Part shown: positions 33,733-43,439 of the stretch, in pieces
Layout of the letters: each line of letters starts with the position of its first letter
Position numbering within the stretch: position 1 is the stretch's first letter
The notes under the pieces: generated by a model
Database searches by the model: none
Told to the model about the DNA's origin: nothing
What the model saw: only the letters and a program-made list of their open reading frames with translations
Origin: Saccharophagus degradans 2-40
GTDB lineage: Bacteria > Pseudomonadota > Gammaproteobacteria > Pseudomonadales > Cellvibrionaceae
Reading direction: 5' to 3'
Length of the DNA stretch: 64,000 bases
NCBI RefSeq assembly: GCF_000013665.1
Contig: NC_007912.1
Span: forward strand, 124,001-188,000
Made by a program: the position numbers and the translations under genes

Positions 33733-34959
33733 ATGGTGAATGCAATTTTCCCTAAAAAGCGCGGAGCTGGGCGGCGTAAACAAGGCGCTAGCAACCGCGA
33801 TGCCGAGCAAAACTTTAGCCGCGAGCCTTTTACCGCCGAAGTGGTGGATATGGCCAGCGACGGCCGCGGTGTTATTCATCACCCCGAGGGCCGCACCTGT
33901 TTTGTAAGCGGCGTTTGGTTAGGGGAAAAGGGCACCTTTAGGTTAACCGAAATTAAAGGCCGCACCGGCAGCGCCGAAGTGGTAGAGCTTACCCAAGTGG
34001 CACCGCAAAAAATAACTGCCCCATGTGTGTACCACGGCCACAGCGCCAAGCATTGCGGTGGCTGTGCGTGGCAATCTATTGAGTACAGCGCGCAATTGCA
34101 GGCTAAGCAAACCCGCGTAGAAAAAGCGCTGGCCAATTTGTGTAAGCCCGATGCCATAGCCCCAATATTAGGTGCCGAGCGCACCGAGGGCTATCGCAAT
34201 CGCGCGCAGTTCAAAACAGATGGCAGCAAGTTAGGCTATGTTGCCCCTAGTTCCAACAATATTGTGGATGTTGAAACCTGCTTGGTACTTACGCCGCACA
34301 ACGCTGCTACTCTGGCCAACCTGCGCCAACAACTGCCCAACAGCGAGTGGCAGCCTAAACGCAAAGAGCCGTGGGTAACGTTGAACATTGACGAAACGCA
34401 CAGTGCCGATGAGGTGCGAGTTAACGAGCGCTTGCCATTTATGCAGGCCAACAGCAGCCAAAATAAGCTAATGCAAGATTGGCTAGCAGAGCGCTTGGCA
34501 AGGGTAGATTTAGCAAACCCCGCAATAGAGCTATTTTGCGGGTCGGGCAACTTTACCGAGGTAATTGCAGCGGCAGGCTTCCCTGCGGTGGCAGCCGTAG
34601 AGGTGGAGGGCGATGCCTTGAGTGCGTTGCAAGCCAAGGCACTAACCAATGTGAGTGTGCACGGTATTAACCTGTACGAAGAAGGCGGCCTAGAAAATGC
34701 CCTAAAAACCCAGCCCAAGGCTAAAACCCTGGTGCTAGACCCGCCCCGAGACGGCTTAAAAGAGCGCGCGGCGCTACTTAAAAAGTCGTGCAAAATACGC
34801 GATATTTTGTATATATCGTGCGATTTGGCCACATTTACCCGCGATATTACCGATTTATGCGGCGCGGGCTACAAACTGGTAGCCGTACAACCCGTAGACC
34901 AATTCCCCCATACCCCCCACGTAGAAATACTGGCTCATTTGCGGGTGAAGGGGGGTTAG
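33733..34959 (+). CDS. TRAM-domain 23S rRNA uridine C5-methyltransferase (RlmC/RlmD family)
   Basis: ATG 33733 lies seven bases after the zntB stop; 408 residues. A basic N-terminus leads to a TRAM domain (about 27-85). Cys residues in CVYHGHSAKHCGGCAW belong to the expected Fe-S cluster. The SAM-binding motif is ELFCGSGNFTE, DPPRDGL follows, the catalytic Cys is in YISCDLATFTRD, and HTPHVE completes the set. Assignment between RlmC and RlmD is not settled. Confidence 0.85.
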   Translation: MVNAIFPKKRGAGRRKQGASNRDAEQNFSREPFTAEVVDMASDGRGVIHHPEGRTCFVSGVWLGEKGTFRLTEIKGRTGSAEVVELTQVAPQKITAPCVYHGHSAKHCGGCAWQSIEYSAQLQAKQTRVEKALANLCKPDAIAPILGAERTEGYRNRAQFKTDGSKLGYVAPSSNNIVDVETCLVLTPHNAATLANLRQQLPNSEWQPKRKEPWVTLNIDETHSADEVRVNERLPFMQANSSQNKLMQDWLAERLARVDLANPAIELFCGSGNFTEVIAAAGFPAVAAVEVEGDALSALQAKALTNVSVHGINLYEEGGLENALKTQPKAKTLVLDPPRDGLKERAALLKKSCKIRDILYISCDLATFTRDITDLCGAGYKLVAVQPVDQFPHTPHVEILAHLRVKGG

Positions 34960-34961
34960 AA

Positions 34962-35051
34962 ACGCTAATTGCTAGTGGCTAGAGATTAGTGCCTAGGAAT
35001 TGGTATAGGTATAGGTAACTAGAAATTAGCTACTAGCGATTAGAGATTAAT
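34962..35051. repeat. CTAG/TTAGC-rich intergenic repeat, copy 3
   Basis: Contains GCTAATTGCTAGTGGCTAG, two GGTATA words and CTACTAGCGATTAGAGATTA between convergent genes. It is the longest copy of the family also seen at 2086 and 25494 and overlaps the end of the next gene by a few bases. Confidence 0.55.
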
Positions 35052-35613
35052 AATACCCCAATGCTTGCGATAGCTTTTCGCGGGCCGAGCCTATATGGTT
35101 GCGTATGTAGGGGTCCATATTTATGAGTGACCCGCGCGTTATCTCACGCTGCTCTACCAATTCCTTATCTAAATAATATTGCATGGTGTGAATGCGCTTG
35201 GCTTTTTCACCGTAGAGTACTTCAACCCATTGGTTCACCAACCAAATATACTGTTTAACGCTTAAATCTAAATAGCGTTGCGTAGCGCGGTGCATGCCCT
35301 GAATGTTGCGTTCGCCGGGGGGAATAAGTGAAAGGCTTATAAAGTAGGTGGCGGTAATGCGGTAAGGAAACAATGCGGTATTGCACAGCAGTTGTAAAAA
35401 CCAGCCGGTTAGCCAAATGGGGCTAAGTAAAAACATGGCAAAATACAAAAGCATGCGTATGTGCAGCGGCTGTTGATTGAAGGCGTGGTGCCAAGGGATG
35501 CGCGGTATAAATGCATCCACATAGCGGCTGCGCCAAGCTCTGCGCTGCATTTTGGCTGCAAGTTTAATGCAGGTTAGCTCATTCTGTGTGAGCTTGGGGG
35601 TGTGACTGGGCAT
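35047..35613 (-). CDS. Hypothetical membrane-associated protein
   Basis: ATG 35613 has AAGGA upstream; 188 residues. One or two hydrophobic segments lie near 55-95 (MLLYFAMFLLSPIWLTGWFL); the rest is basic and helical. It is not in a recognisable operon. The family is not recognised. Confidence 0.65.
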   Translation of the reverse strand: MPSHTPKLTQNELTCIKLAAKMQRRAWRSRYVDAFIPRIPWHHAFNQQPLHIRMLLYFAMFLLSPIWLTGWFLQLLCNTALFPYRITATYFISLSLIPPGERNIQGMHRATQRYLDLSVKQYIWLVNQWVEVLYGEKAKRIHTMQYYLDKELVEQREITRGSLINMDPYIRNHIGSAREKLSQALGYY

Positions 35614-35733
35614 GGCATTCCTTCGATAAAACTCATCGCGACTGACCATTTAGCTGTTAGTTATATGGTCAAATTGTCCATTAAAAACGCAATTTACGCG
35701 CCAAAAAGCGACTGCCCAGCTGCTTTTAAATCA

Positions 35734-36510
35734 TTATAGCAATGCTTGCGTCAACCCCACTGCGCTGGCGGCCAGTAAAGAGCAGCCAATAACCCGGTAA
35801 AAGGCCCCGCTTTGATTTTGTATTAGCCAATCGTGAGCTCGCAGCCCCAACATATGCCCAACAAAGGCGCACGGCACTAACCACAGGTGGTTAATTAAGT
35901 GCAGGTCTACACCGCTATAAATTAAAACCGATACCTTAATTGTGACCAAAATAAACCAAAGTACAAATAACGTATCGCGCAATTGTTTGGTAGCTATGTG
36001 GCGAGTGGCTACGGCAACAATAAGGGGCGCGCCAATAAGCGACGTACCGCTAATATAGCCACCCATCATTAAAAACACCGTTTCTACCCAGCGATTAGTT
36101 GCGCGCAACGGCCGGTTTACTATGTAGGTGCAGGCGTAAAACACCACTATGCCGAAAATGATGATGCTCATTAAATTGCCGGGTAGCGTAAGCAGGCCAA
36201 ATACACCAATAAGCTTTGGCACAATTACAATACTTAGCATTTTGCGCAGGTAGGGCCAATCTACATTGCTTAGCGGAGGCTGGCGCTCGGCCTTGGGAGG
36301 CTTGTAGTAGTTTTGGGCAAAGGTAAGCGCAGAAAAGAACAGCAGCTGCACCGCAATAAGCGATAGATAAACAATAGGTTGGTTATCTATAAGCAAAAGA
36401 AACGGCAGGGTAAACAGCGCGCCGCCAAAGCCTAGCCCCGTGCGCACAAATCCGCTCCACGCAAAAGTCACGCTAATAAGCGCGTACTGGTACCACATTA
36501 AATCTAGCAT
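35734..36510 (-). CDS. TSUP (TauE/SafE) family permease
   Basis: 258 residues with about eight membrane helices. The first repeat has SGFVRTGLGFGGALFTLP and the second has GGYISGTSLIGAPLIV, the paired Gly-rich motifs of the family. The family exports sulfur oxyanions or sulfonates; the substrate is not defined. Its ATG shares a base with the ferrochelatase stop (TAATG), so the two are cotranscribed. Confidence 0.85.
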   Translation of the reverse strand: MLDLMWYQYALISVTFAWSGFVRTGLGFGGALFTLPFLLLIDNQPIVYLSLIAVQLLFFSALTFAQNYYKPPKAERQPPLSNVDWPYLRKMLSIVIVPKLIGVFGLLTLPGNLMSIIIFGIVVFYACTYIVNRPLRATNRWVETVFLMMGGYISGTSLIGAPLIVAVATRHIATKQLRDTLFVLWFILVTIKVSVLIYSGVDLHLINHLWLVPCAFVGHMLGLRAHDWLIQNQSGAFYRVIGCSLLAASAVGLTQALL

Positions 36511-37625
36511 TAGGCGCGGGGCTTATTGTGCGGGCATCGTTTAGCTTGTTCGCTGCGTGCTTGCAGGGTTTGCTGGCGCTCTGCGCTGCCAGTTGGCTGA
36601 ATAGTCCAACCCTGTATGTGAGTGTTCACTATGTTGCTAAGCGTTTGTATGTGCTCGTCGCTGCTGTTTAATGCGGGTATATACTCGTAGCGTTCGCCAC
36701 CGGCTTCCATGAAGTACTCGCGGTTTTCTTCTTCTATTTCTTCCAGTGTTTCTAGGCAATCGGCAGCAAACCCAGGGCAAATAACCTGCACGCTCTTTGT
36801 GCCGTTAGCGGCTAACTCTTTTAGCGTAGCGTCGGTGTAGGGCTTTAACCACTCGGCTTTACCAAAGCGCGACTGGAAAGTTGTAATGTACTCTTCGGGG
36901 CCCAGCTCCAGTGCTTCAATAATTAAGCGGGTAGTGGCAAGGCACTCGCAGTGGTAGGGGTCGCCCTTGTGTAAATAAAACTGCGGCACCCCGTGGTAAG
37001 AAAGCACAAGCTTTTGCGCGCGGCCGTGTTTACCCCAGTGGGCGCGAATGCTGTTTACCAAGGCATTTATGTAATCTGGGTGGCTGTTGTAGTGGTTAAC
37101 AAAGCGCAGCTCGGGCAGCCAGCGGCGCGAAGCAAAATCTTTGGCTACCGCATCGAAGGTGGAGGCAGTAGTGGACCCGGAATACTGCGGGTAGAGCGGC
37201 AACACCAACAGCTTGCGCACGCCTTGGTCGCACAGTGTGGTAATTGCGCTAGTAATTGAAGGGTTACCGTAGCGCATGGCGTAATCTACAACTAGGTTGT
37301 CGCCGTGCTGGGCTTGCAGTTGTTGGCGCAGCTTGTCGGCTTGGTCGCGGGTGTGAAAAGCCAGTGGCGAGCCTTGATCTGTCCATACGCTGGCGTAGGT
37401 TTTGGCAGACTTAGCAGGCCGAATGCGCAAAATAATAAGGTGCAAAATTAACAGCCAAATAAGGCGCGGTATTTCCACTACGCGTGGGTCAGACAAAAAC
37501 TCTTTCAAATAGCGTCGCAGCGCCGAGGGCGTTGGGGCGTCGGGAGTGCCTAAATTGGTGATAAGCACACCAACCTTTTGCTCTTCTATATGATTAAAAG
37601 CCGAACCGCGAAAACGTGAAGCCAT
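36510..37625 (-). CDS. hemH: Ferrochelatase
   Basis: 371 residues. LITNLGTPDAPT starts the domain; the catalytic His is in LSYHGVP and the later CQ-like region reads ITTFQSRFGKAEWLKPYT. It inserts Fe(II) into protoporphyrin IX, the last step of haem synthesis, in the cytoplasm or at the membrane. It is the first gene of an operon with the TSUP permease. Confidence 0.95.
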   Translation of the reverse strand: MASRFRGSAFNHIEEQKVGVLITNLGTPDAPTPSALRRYLKEFLSDPRVVEIPRLIWLLILHLIILRIRPAKSAKTYASVWTDQGSPLAFHTRDQADKLRQQLQAQHGDNLVVDYAMRYGNPSITSAITTLCDQGVRKLLVLPLYPQYSGSTTASTFDAVAKDFASRRWLPELRFVNHYNSHPDYINALVNSIRAHWGKHGRAQKLVLSYHGVPQFYLHKGDPYHCECLATTRLIIEALELGPEEYITTFQSRFGKAEWLKPYTDATLKELAANGTKSVQVICPGFAADCLETLEEIEEENREYFMEAGGERYEYIPALNSSDEHIQTLSNIVNTHIQGWTIQPTGSAERQQTLQARSEQAKRCPHNKPRA

Positions 37626-37778
37626 GGGGAACCTGTTAATTAGTCAAACGTGAATAGCGCTTGTTTACGTTGGTAAATGGTTTGCAGATGACCAAGGTAG
37701 AGGCTGCGTAGCGTTTGAAGGCAGTATAAAAAGCAAAAGGGTAGCTGTATTCGGCCGTAATCTCAAACTGCCGCCTAT

Positions 37779-37808
37779 AAAAAAGGCCGCTTTAAAAGCA
37801 GCCTTTTT
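37779..37808 (-). terminator. Terminator after the small conserved gene
   Basis: An A-rich/T-rich hairpin with core GGC-C-GC and GC-A-GCC and a seven-base loop, flanked by six A and five T residues. It could work in both directions. Confidence 0.8.
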
Positions 37809-37841
37809 ATGCACTATTGCTACAGCAACGGTTTGGCAAGC

Positions 37842-38048
37842 TTACTCAGCTGCGTCGCCTTCTGCTGCTTCTTCAGCTGGTGCTTCTTCTACTGGCTTTG
37901 GCTCTGGCTTTTTAGCTAGGCCAGCTTCAATCAAAATAGCTACTTTATCGTCGCCATTAATCCACTTGCCGTTTGCACCACGTACTGCGTAACGGTTGTC
38001 TTTACGTTGAAAAATAACGTACTCGGCTGAGCGCTTAACTTGTTTCAT
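37842..38048 (-). CDS. Small conserved gammaproteobacterial protein
   Basis: ATG 38048 gives 68 residues: MKQVKRSAEYVIFQRKDNRY, then AVRGANGKWINGDDKVAIL, followed by a Pro/Glu/Ala-rich acidic tail. The basic-aromatic N-terminus and acidic tail are typical of a conserved uncharacterised family. The start has TTAAGGAAAGG upstream, a strong ribosome binding site. Confidence 0.75.
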   Translation of the reverse strand: MKQVKRSAEYVIFQRKDNRYAVRGANGKWINGDDKVAILIEAGLAKKPEPKPVEEAPAEEAAEGDAAE

Positions 38049-38102
38049 GTGCCTTTCCTTAAAAAGTTGATGATGGATTTCTGGGGTTTTGAGGGCGCGC
38101 AT

Positions 38103-38436
38103 TGTAAGTGCAAAAAATGCTCAAAGCTAGTGATATTCGTAATTTGCGTTGCAGTTTGGCAGCCCCGCTAAACCTTTATGCATGCACAATATCATCGTCA
38201 AAAATAATATTGGCACTGTAATAAGCCTTTCGCGAACAGTATTTATACTGCGCCACCAAGTTAATGTGGGTTTATCGTGCATTAGCGTGCTGCACGCTTT
38301 ACATTGCACTGCGTTATTTAAGACAATTAGCGCCTTTGCCGCAGAGTGGATTCACAGGTATACCTGCGGCCGGCTAAAAAGGCATTTATTAAAAATGCTT
38401 CTACTGCCGAATCAGCTTCTTTCTGGGGACAATTGA
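38103..38436. promoter_or_regulatory. Control region upstream of the EPS locus
   Basis: 334 bp without a credible gene. It includes the perfect 12-bp palindrome CAGGTATACCTG (38355-38366), about 70 bp before the first EPS gene, and a shorter dyad GCGTG-CTG-CACGC further up. The palindrome is a possible operator for the EPS promoter. I saw no sigma-54 site with correct spacing. Confidence 0.5.
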
Positions 38437-39846
38437 GTGTCATATATCCGTATTCGCAAGCATTACGTGCATCTTCCATATTTATTCTTAGGCATAGTCG
38501 AGTGGCTGCTTCACGCTGCAGCTGTTTATGGCTTGGCTAGCCTTATGCAACCCGAAGCTAGCGAATTGCTGGGCTTGGCGCCGATTGGAGTAGGCAGCCT
38601 AGTGTTTTACGCCTCTATTATGAGCTGCTGCACCCTTTCTATGGGGGTGTACGATGCGTTGGTTAACGAAGGCTTTTCCAGCATGGTGTTGCGCTCGTTG
38701 GTGAGCTTCTTTTTGCTTGGCAGCCTTGCGTTTACCCTTTTTGCCTTTGTGTTTAATGGCTTAGTGCCAGAGCAAAAGCAGCTGTTTTGGACCATTATAG
38801 CCAGCTTCCTAAGTGTGCTTGTGGTGCGCGTGCTGTTTGTCAGCGTGTTTGATGCCAAGCGTATTAGCCGCAAGGTGCTTATATTTGGTGCGGGTGAAAA
38901 AGCCAAAACCTTAATTGAAGCTGCCGAAAAAGAGCATATTCAGGGTATTGAGCTAGCGGGCTGTGTAACCGCGAGTAAAGGTCAAATTCATGTGCCCGAG
39001 AGTGCATTAGTAGAATACCCAGAAGATTGGCCCAGCTACCTTAAAGAAAACCGCATATCTGAAATTGTGGTTGCGCAAGATGAGCGCCGCCGCAGCGAGG
39101 GTGGCGAGTTCCCCCTACCTGAATTCCTAAAAGCTAAGCTAGAAGGCCGCGACGTAACCGAAGTGGTTACCTTCTTCGAGCGCGAATTTAACCGCATCGA
39201 ACTGCCCATGCTCACCACATCGTGGATGATTTACTCCGATGGCTTTAAAGCGTCTCGTACCCGCGATTGGGGCAAGCGTATCTTTGACTTAGTGGTTAGC
39301 TTGTCGCTCGCCGTGCTACTACTGCCATTCGTTATACCTACTATTATTGCTATCTTCCTAGAAACTGGCCGCCCTATCCTTTACCACCAAACTCGCGTGG
39401 GTAAAAACGGCAAGTCATTTCGTATCTACAAGTTCCGCAGCATGCGCCAAGATGCCGAGAAGGGTGGCAAGGCAGTATGGGCACAAAAGAACGATAGCCG
39501 CGTAACCCGCGTGGGCGCGTTTATTCGCAATACACGTCTAGATGAGTTACCACAGCTATACAATGTAATTCGAGGCGACATGAGTTTTGTGGGCCCGCGA
39601 CCCGAGCGCCCAGAATTTGTGGAAGAACTAAAAGAAAAAATACCTTATTATGATGTCCGTCACACCGTTAAACCCGGCTTAATGGGGTGGGCACAACTGA
39701 AGTACCCCTACGGCGCATCGGTAGAAGACGCCAAAAACAAATTACAATACGACCTGTATTACACCAAGAACCACAGCTTTCTTATGGATTTGCTCATAAT
39801 GATCCAAACAGTAGAAGTGGTATTGCTAGGTAAGGGCGTACACTAG
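38437..39846 (+). CDS. XrtA-type EPS priming sugar transferase (TIGR03013-like)
   Basis: 469 residues starting at GTG 38437, with GGGGA upstream. Four N-terminal membrane helices and a nucleotide-binding-like domain (LIFGAGEKAKTLIEAA near 150) precede a fifth helix (about 285-310) and the bacterial sugar transferase domain. Key motifs are KFRSMRQDAE, RLDELPQLYNVIRGDMSFVGPRPE and KPGLMGWAQ. It attaches the first sugar phosphate to undecaprenyl phosphate at the inner membrane. Confidence 0.92.
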   Translation: MSYIRIRKHYVHLPYLFLGIVEWLLHAAAVYGLASLMQPEASELLGLAPIGVGSLVFYASIMSCCTLSMGVYDALVNEGFSSMVLRSLVSFFLLGSLAFTLFAFVFNGLVPEQKQLFWTIIASFLSVLVVRVLFVSVFDAKRISRKVLIFGAGEKAKTLIEAAEKEHIQGIELAGCVTASKGQIHVPESALVEYPEDWPSYLKENRISEIVVAQDERRRSEGGEFPLPEFLKAKLEGRDVTEVVTFFEREFNRIELPMLTTSWMIYSDGFKASRTRDWGKRIFDLVVSLSLAVLLLPFVIPTIIAIFLETGRPILYHQTRVGKNGKSFRIYKFRSMRQDAEKGGKAVWAQKNDSRVTRVGAFIRNTRLDELPQLYNVIRGDMSFVGPRPERPEFVEELKEKIPYYDVRHTVKPGLMGWAQLKYPYGASVEDAKNKLQYDLYYTKNHSFLMDLLIMIQTVEVVLLGKGVH

Positions 39847-39929
39847 CGAAGAAACGCTAACCGAATACAATTATTCAAACCATCCGCGCCTGTATGGGCG
39901 CCCGTGATCTATTAGGGAAGGGGACACAA

Positions 39930-40550
39930 ATGAAATCACTACTTAAAATAGCCGGCATAATTGCCATGAGCTTAACGCTCTGGAACTGCGGCTCGCCCGC
40001 CACACCCAGCGTAAAGCCCAGCATGAACGTAGCCAGCATTACCGATGAGTACCGCATTGGTAACGGCGATGCCCTGCAAATTAACGTTTGGAAAAACCCA
40101 GAGTTATCTGTTGCCGTACCCGTGCGCCCAGATGGCAAAATCTCTTTGCCTTTGGTGGGTGATATCACCGCTTCTGGCGAAACCGCGCAGCAGCTGGGTG
40201 CAAATATCGCCACTAAGCTCAATTCATTTATTCGCAACCCGCAAGTTACCGTTATTGTAACCAACCCAAGCAGCGCCGACTTCCAGCGCCGCATTCGCGT
40301 TACCGGTGCGGTTAACCAGCCAATTTCTGTTCCTTACCGCGAGGGTATGACCATTCTCGACTTGGTACTAGAAGCCGGTGGCGTAACTGAATTTGCCAGC
40401 GCAAACAAAGCCAAGTTATACCGCAAAGAAGGCGACAGCGTAAAAGTTTACCCTGTGTACCTCAACGACATTCTAAATAAAGGTAAGTTGGTAACAAACT
40501 ATCAGCTTGTACCTTCCGATATAGTCACTATTCCAGAAAGAGCTTTTTAA
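39930..40550 (+). CDS. Polysaccharide export lipoprotein (Wza/TIGR03027-like)
   Basis: ATG 39930 with GGGAAGGGGAC upstream; 206 residues. The signal peptide ends in LWNCG, a lipobox-like site. The Poly_export domain starts YRIGNGDALQINVWKNPELS and is followed by a SLBB-like domain (RVTGAVNQPISVPYREGMTI). It forms the outer-membrane or periplasmic part of the export channel. It lies three bases before the chain-length gene. Confidence 0.92.
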   Translation: MKSLLKIAGIIAMSLTLWNCGSPATPSVKPSMNVASITDEYRIGNGDALQINVWKNPELSVAVPVRPDGKISLPLVGDITASGETAQQLGANIATKLNSFIRNPQVTVIVTNPSSADFQRRIRVTGAVNQPISVPYREGMTILDLVLEAGGVTEFASANKAKLYRKEGDSVKVYPVYLNDILNKGKLVTNYQLVPSDIVTIPERAF

Positions 40551-40553
40551 TTA

Positions 40554-42077
40554 ATGGATCCGCAACAGTTAAAAGATTTAGCTCAAGCCATTTGGCTTGA
40601 GCTCGTTCACTATAAAGAATGGTGTGTAGCTATTTTTATAGTTGTAAGCCTAGCTGCAATTGGCTTGGGGTATACCTGGCCGCAAAGTTATAAAACTAGT
40701 GCTGTACTGAATGCGGATGAGCAAAACATCATCGCACCACTACTTAGTGGTCGTGCGGAGGTAACCAAGGTAGATCGCTCGCAAGACGCTAAAGAAGTTA
40801 TCTATACGCGTACATTTTTAGAGAAAGTAGTTAAAGAAAGTGGCTTGCTCGAAGGAGAACCAAGCCCAGATGCAATAGAAAGAAAAATTTATGCTTTGCG
40901 CAGTACAATAGAAGTTTCTTCTGTTAATAAAAATTATTTTAGAGTTAGTTATACCGCGCCAAGCCCCGATAGATCTTTCACTGTTTTAAGTGAAACTGTT
41001 AGGCAATTTGTTGAGCACACCGCTAAGCAAAAGAAGGAAGAAAGTTACTCTGCTTATCAGTTTATTGATTCGCAAGTGCAAGCTTACAAAAGACAGCTTG
41101 AAGATGCCGAAGAAAAACTAAAGATATTTAAATCGGGCAATATAGACGGAAGCGAAGCATCCGTTTCTAGCCGAATTTCTCAACTTCGAACAGAAATAGA
41201 AAACTTAAAGCTGTCTATAGATGAAACAAATTCAAGGTTAAAAACAGTACAAAGCCAGTTAGATAACGAATCTTCATATTTGCAGGCTCGTTCGAAATTG
41301 GATTCATTAGAGCAGCGCAAATCTGGTTTGAATACTGAACTAGAAAATTTGCGTCTGTCTTATCAAGAAAATTACCCCGATGTTGTATCTCTAAAGTTGC
41401 AAATTGCAGAGCTAGACAAACGCATTGAAGAAATATACCGCTTAGACGGAGTAACTACTTCGGGTAGCAGCAGTACCGAACAAAACCCGCTCTACGAAGA
41501 ACTGCGTAAGCAAATGGCCGTGGCTGAAGTAGATCTGCGTACGCAGAAACAACGCAAAGCTTCTTTAGAGCGATTGCTTGAGCAAGAGTATGCCCGAGCA
41601 GAGAAAATAGCCGCAAACGAAGCAGAGCTATCGGAGCTTACGCGTGATTACGATGTAACTAAGCGCGTTTATGAAGAGATGCTCGATAGAAAAGAAAAAG
41701 CTAGAATGTCTATGGCGTTAGATGTGGAAGGCCAAGGTGTAAGCTACAAAATTCACGAGCCACCGGTTTATCCGTTGCAGTCTACGGGCCTAAAGTTTAT
41801 TCACTTCGCAATAATAGGGCCTATTCTTGGCTTTATAATACCAATAGGTCTGGTTATAGCTTTAATTATGCTCGACCCTCGAATACGTTCTGGTCTTGCT
41901 CTAGCGTCAAAATTTGAAGATGAAGTTGAAGTAATCGGTACTATTCCTCATAGCTCCACAGCGCTAGCTAAGCGTGTGGTGCGGCGAGATGCAGTAATAA
42001 TCATTGGTGTAACGCTTTGTTTTCTTGCGCTGTATGCCGTTATTGTGGCCAATAAACTGTTTAGTTCTACCTTATAA
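40554..42077 (+). CDS. XrtA-type chain-length determinant (Wzz-like)
   Basis: 507 residues. Two membrane helices (about 24-42 and 415-440) flank a periplasmic domain with long coiled coils (about 165-245 and 330-385). A third hydrophobic segment lies near the C-terminus. There is no tyrosine kinase domain. It controls polymer length at the inner membrane. The next gene in typical loci is a separate tyrosine autokinase, but here an outer-membrane barrel follows directly. Confidence 0.9.
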   Translation: MDPQQLKDLAQAIWLELVHYKEWCVAIFIVVSLAAIGLGYTWPQSYKTSAVLNADEQNIIAPLLSGRAEVTKVDRSQDAKEVIYTRTFLEKVVKESGLLEGEPSPDAIERKIYALRSTIEVSSVNKNYFRVSYTAPSPDRSFTVLSETVRQFVEHTAKQKKEESYSAYQFIDSQVQAYKRQLEDAEEKLKIFKSGNIDGSEASVSSRISQLRTEIENLKLSIDETNSRLKTVQSQLDNESSYLQARSKLDSLEQRKSGLNTELENLRLSYQENYPDVVSLKLQIAELDKRIEEIYRLDGVTTSGSSSTEQNPLYEELRKQMAVAEVDLRTQKQRKASLERLLEQEYARAEKIAANEAELSELTRDYDVTKRVYEEMLDRKEKARMSMALDVEGQGVSYKIHEPPVYPLQSTGLKFIHFAIIGPILGFIIPIGLVIALIMLDPRIRSGLALASKFEDEVEVIGTIPHSSTALAKRVVRRDAVIIIGVTLCFLALYAVIVANKLFSSTL

Positions 42078-42090
42078 CTTTCGCAGGCTG

Positions 42091-43377
42091 ATGATTATGC
42101 AAAGGAAATTGCCAACACTTGTTACTGCATTTATTACTACAGGTATATGTGCTCCTCAGGTACAAGCACTTGATCTAAACTGGGGGGCCAGCCTTAACAG
42201 TGATTTTTCTGACAATGGAAGGCGAGTAGCAGTTAACCCAGAGTCAGAGCGGCAAGATAATATTGGGTTAAATATTGCAGCCAGTGATCAAATGAAATAC
42301 GTTCAGTATGACTTAGGTTATAACTGGAGCTACACCAACTTTTCTAAAGACAGCCAAGAAGATAGATCGTTACTAGACGGCGATGCTAGCGTCACGCTAG
42401 GTAAAACGCTGGGCCTCTTTCAGGTTGTAATCGACCATAGCCGTCGCAAATCTTTAATTGACCCAACGCAGCAAAATTTATTTGCCAATTTGGAAGAGCG
42501 GGATATAACCACTGTTAGCCCGCGTTTGAATTTACCGCTATCTCGCATAGATATTGTTACCCTTTCTGCGCAAAAATCTCAGGTTAGCTACGAAGAGTCT
42601 TCATTGCGAAACAGCCAGACCACTGGTGCAGATATTGTGTACCGTCACAACCTATCTACAGTCGATAGCATATCAGTATCGTTTTCTAATCAAGATATAG
42701 AATATACAGAAATTGAAAACTATACGTATAACTATCAATTGTTGACGTTTGGTTACCAAGCACAGTTGCGAAACTTAAGTTACAGCTTATCTGCAGGTTA
42801 CAACGAAGTAGAACAAAATGGCGATAAGTTTGGCGGGTTAAATTACCAAGTTGAACTCGAATATGACCTTACCGGTGCTGTGTTCACTGCTTCTGCTGCG
42901 AGGGAAATTACCGATAATTCAAGCGGTAGCGGGGCAGCAATAAATATTAGCGGCGATGCTTTAGCCGATGGCAGGTTCGACGGCCCTGATCAATATTTGC
43001 GGGAATTTGCCTCTGCTTCATTGGCGTTTGAGAGACTGTGTACGCGTTGCACATTAGATTTCGGGTTCTCTATAGAAAATGAAACGTATCAAAATTTTAG
43101 TGTTAACGATACCCGTGAAACTAATATTAATAGCAGTTTCGATTACAGATTAACAACACGCAGTACATCCAGCATAAGTTACGTGCGACGCAACCAAGAG
43201 TTTATTAACGATAGCATTGGTTCGCGCGCATCAGCAGAAGTAAGGGTTAGTTACCGCTATCAAATTAACGGTAATGTTAATGCTTCTTTCGCCGTGTCGA
43301 ATTTAGAGCAAGATATAACAGATAACATCAGTGCTACCGAAAATCGAATAGGGCTGGGCATCGATTATCGATATTGA
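42091..43377 (+). CDS. PEP-CTERM-system outer-membrane beta-barrel protein (TIGR03016-like)
   Basis: I use ATG 42091 (ATG 42097 is an alternative), giving about 428 residues. A signal peptide (ending VQALDLN) precedes repeated amphipathic strands such as YVQYDLGYNWSYTNF and SVSFSNQDIEYTE, and the chain ends in an aromatic Asp-Tyr-Arg-Tyr. The sequence fits a large beta-barrel that would act as the secretion pore or its partner. It lies just after the chain-length gene. Confidence 0.85.
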   Translation: MIMQRKLPTLVTAFITTGICAPQVQALDLNWGASLNSDFSDNGRRVAVNPESERQDNIGLNIAASDQMKYVQYDLGYNWSYTNFSKDSQEDRSLLDGDASVTLGKTLGLFQVVIDHSRRKSLIDPTQQNLFANLEERDITTVSPRLNLPLSRIDIVTLSAQKSQVSYEESSLRNSQTTGADIVYRHNLSTVDSISVSFSNQDIEYTEIENYTYNYQLLTFGYQAQLRNLSYSLSAGYNEVEQNGDKFGGLNYQVELEYDLTGAVFTASAAREITDNSSGSGAAINISGDALADGRFDGPDQYLREFASASLAFERLCTRCTLDFGFSIENETYQNFSVNDTRETNINSSFDYRLTTRSTSSISYVRRNQEFINDSIGSRASAEVRVSYRYQINGNVNASFAVSNLEQDITDNISATENRIGLGIDYRY

Positions 43378-43439
43378 TATCGCGCTCTATCTAACCTTTT
43401 TACCGATTTGCTTATTTAATACCACCCTTTGAGTTTTCT

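Noticed and set aside
38205-38230. Possible sigma-54 promoter (TTGGCAC ... AAGCC) upstream of the EPS locus
   Set aside because: The GG-to-GC spacing is one base too long for the -24/-12 rule and the -12 element is poor.
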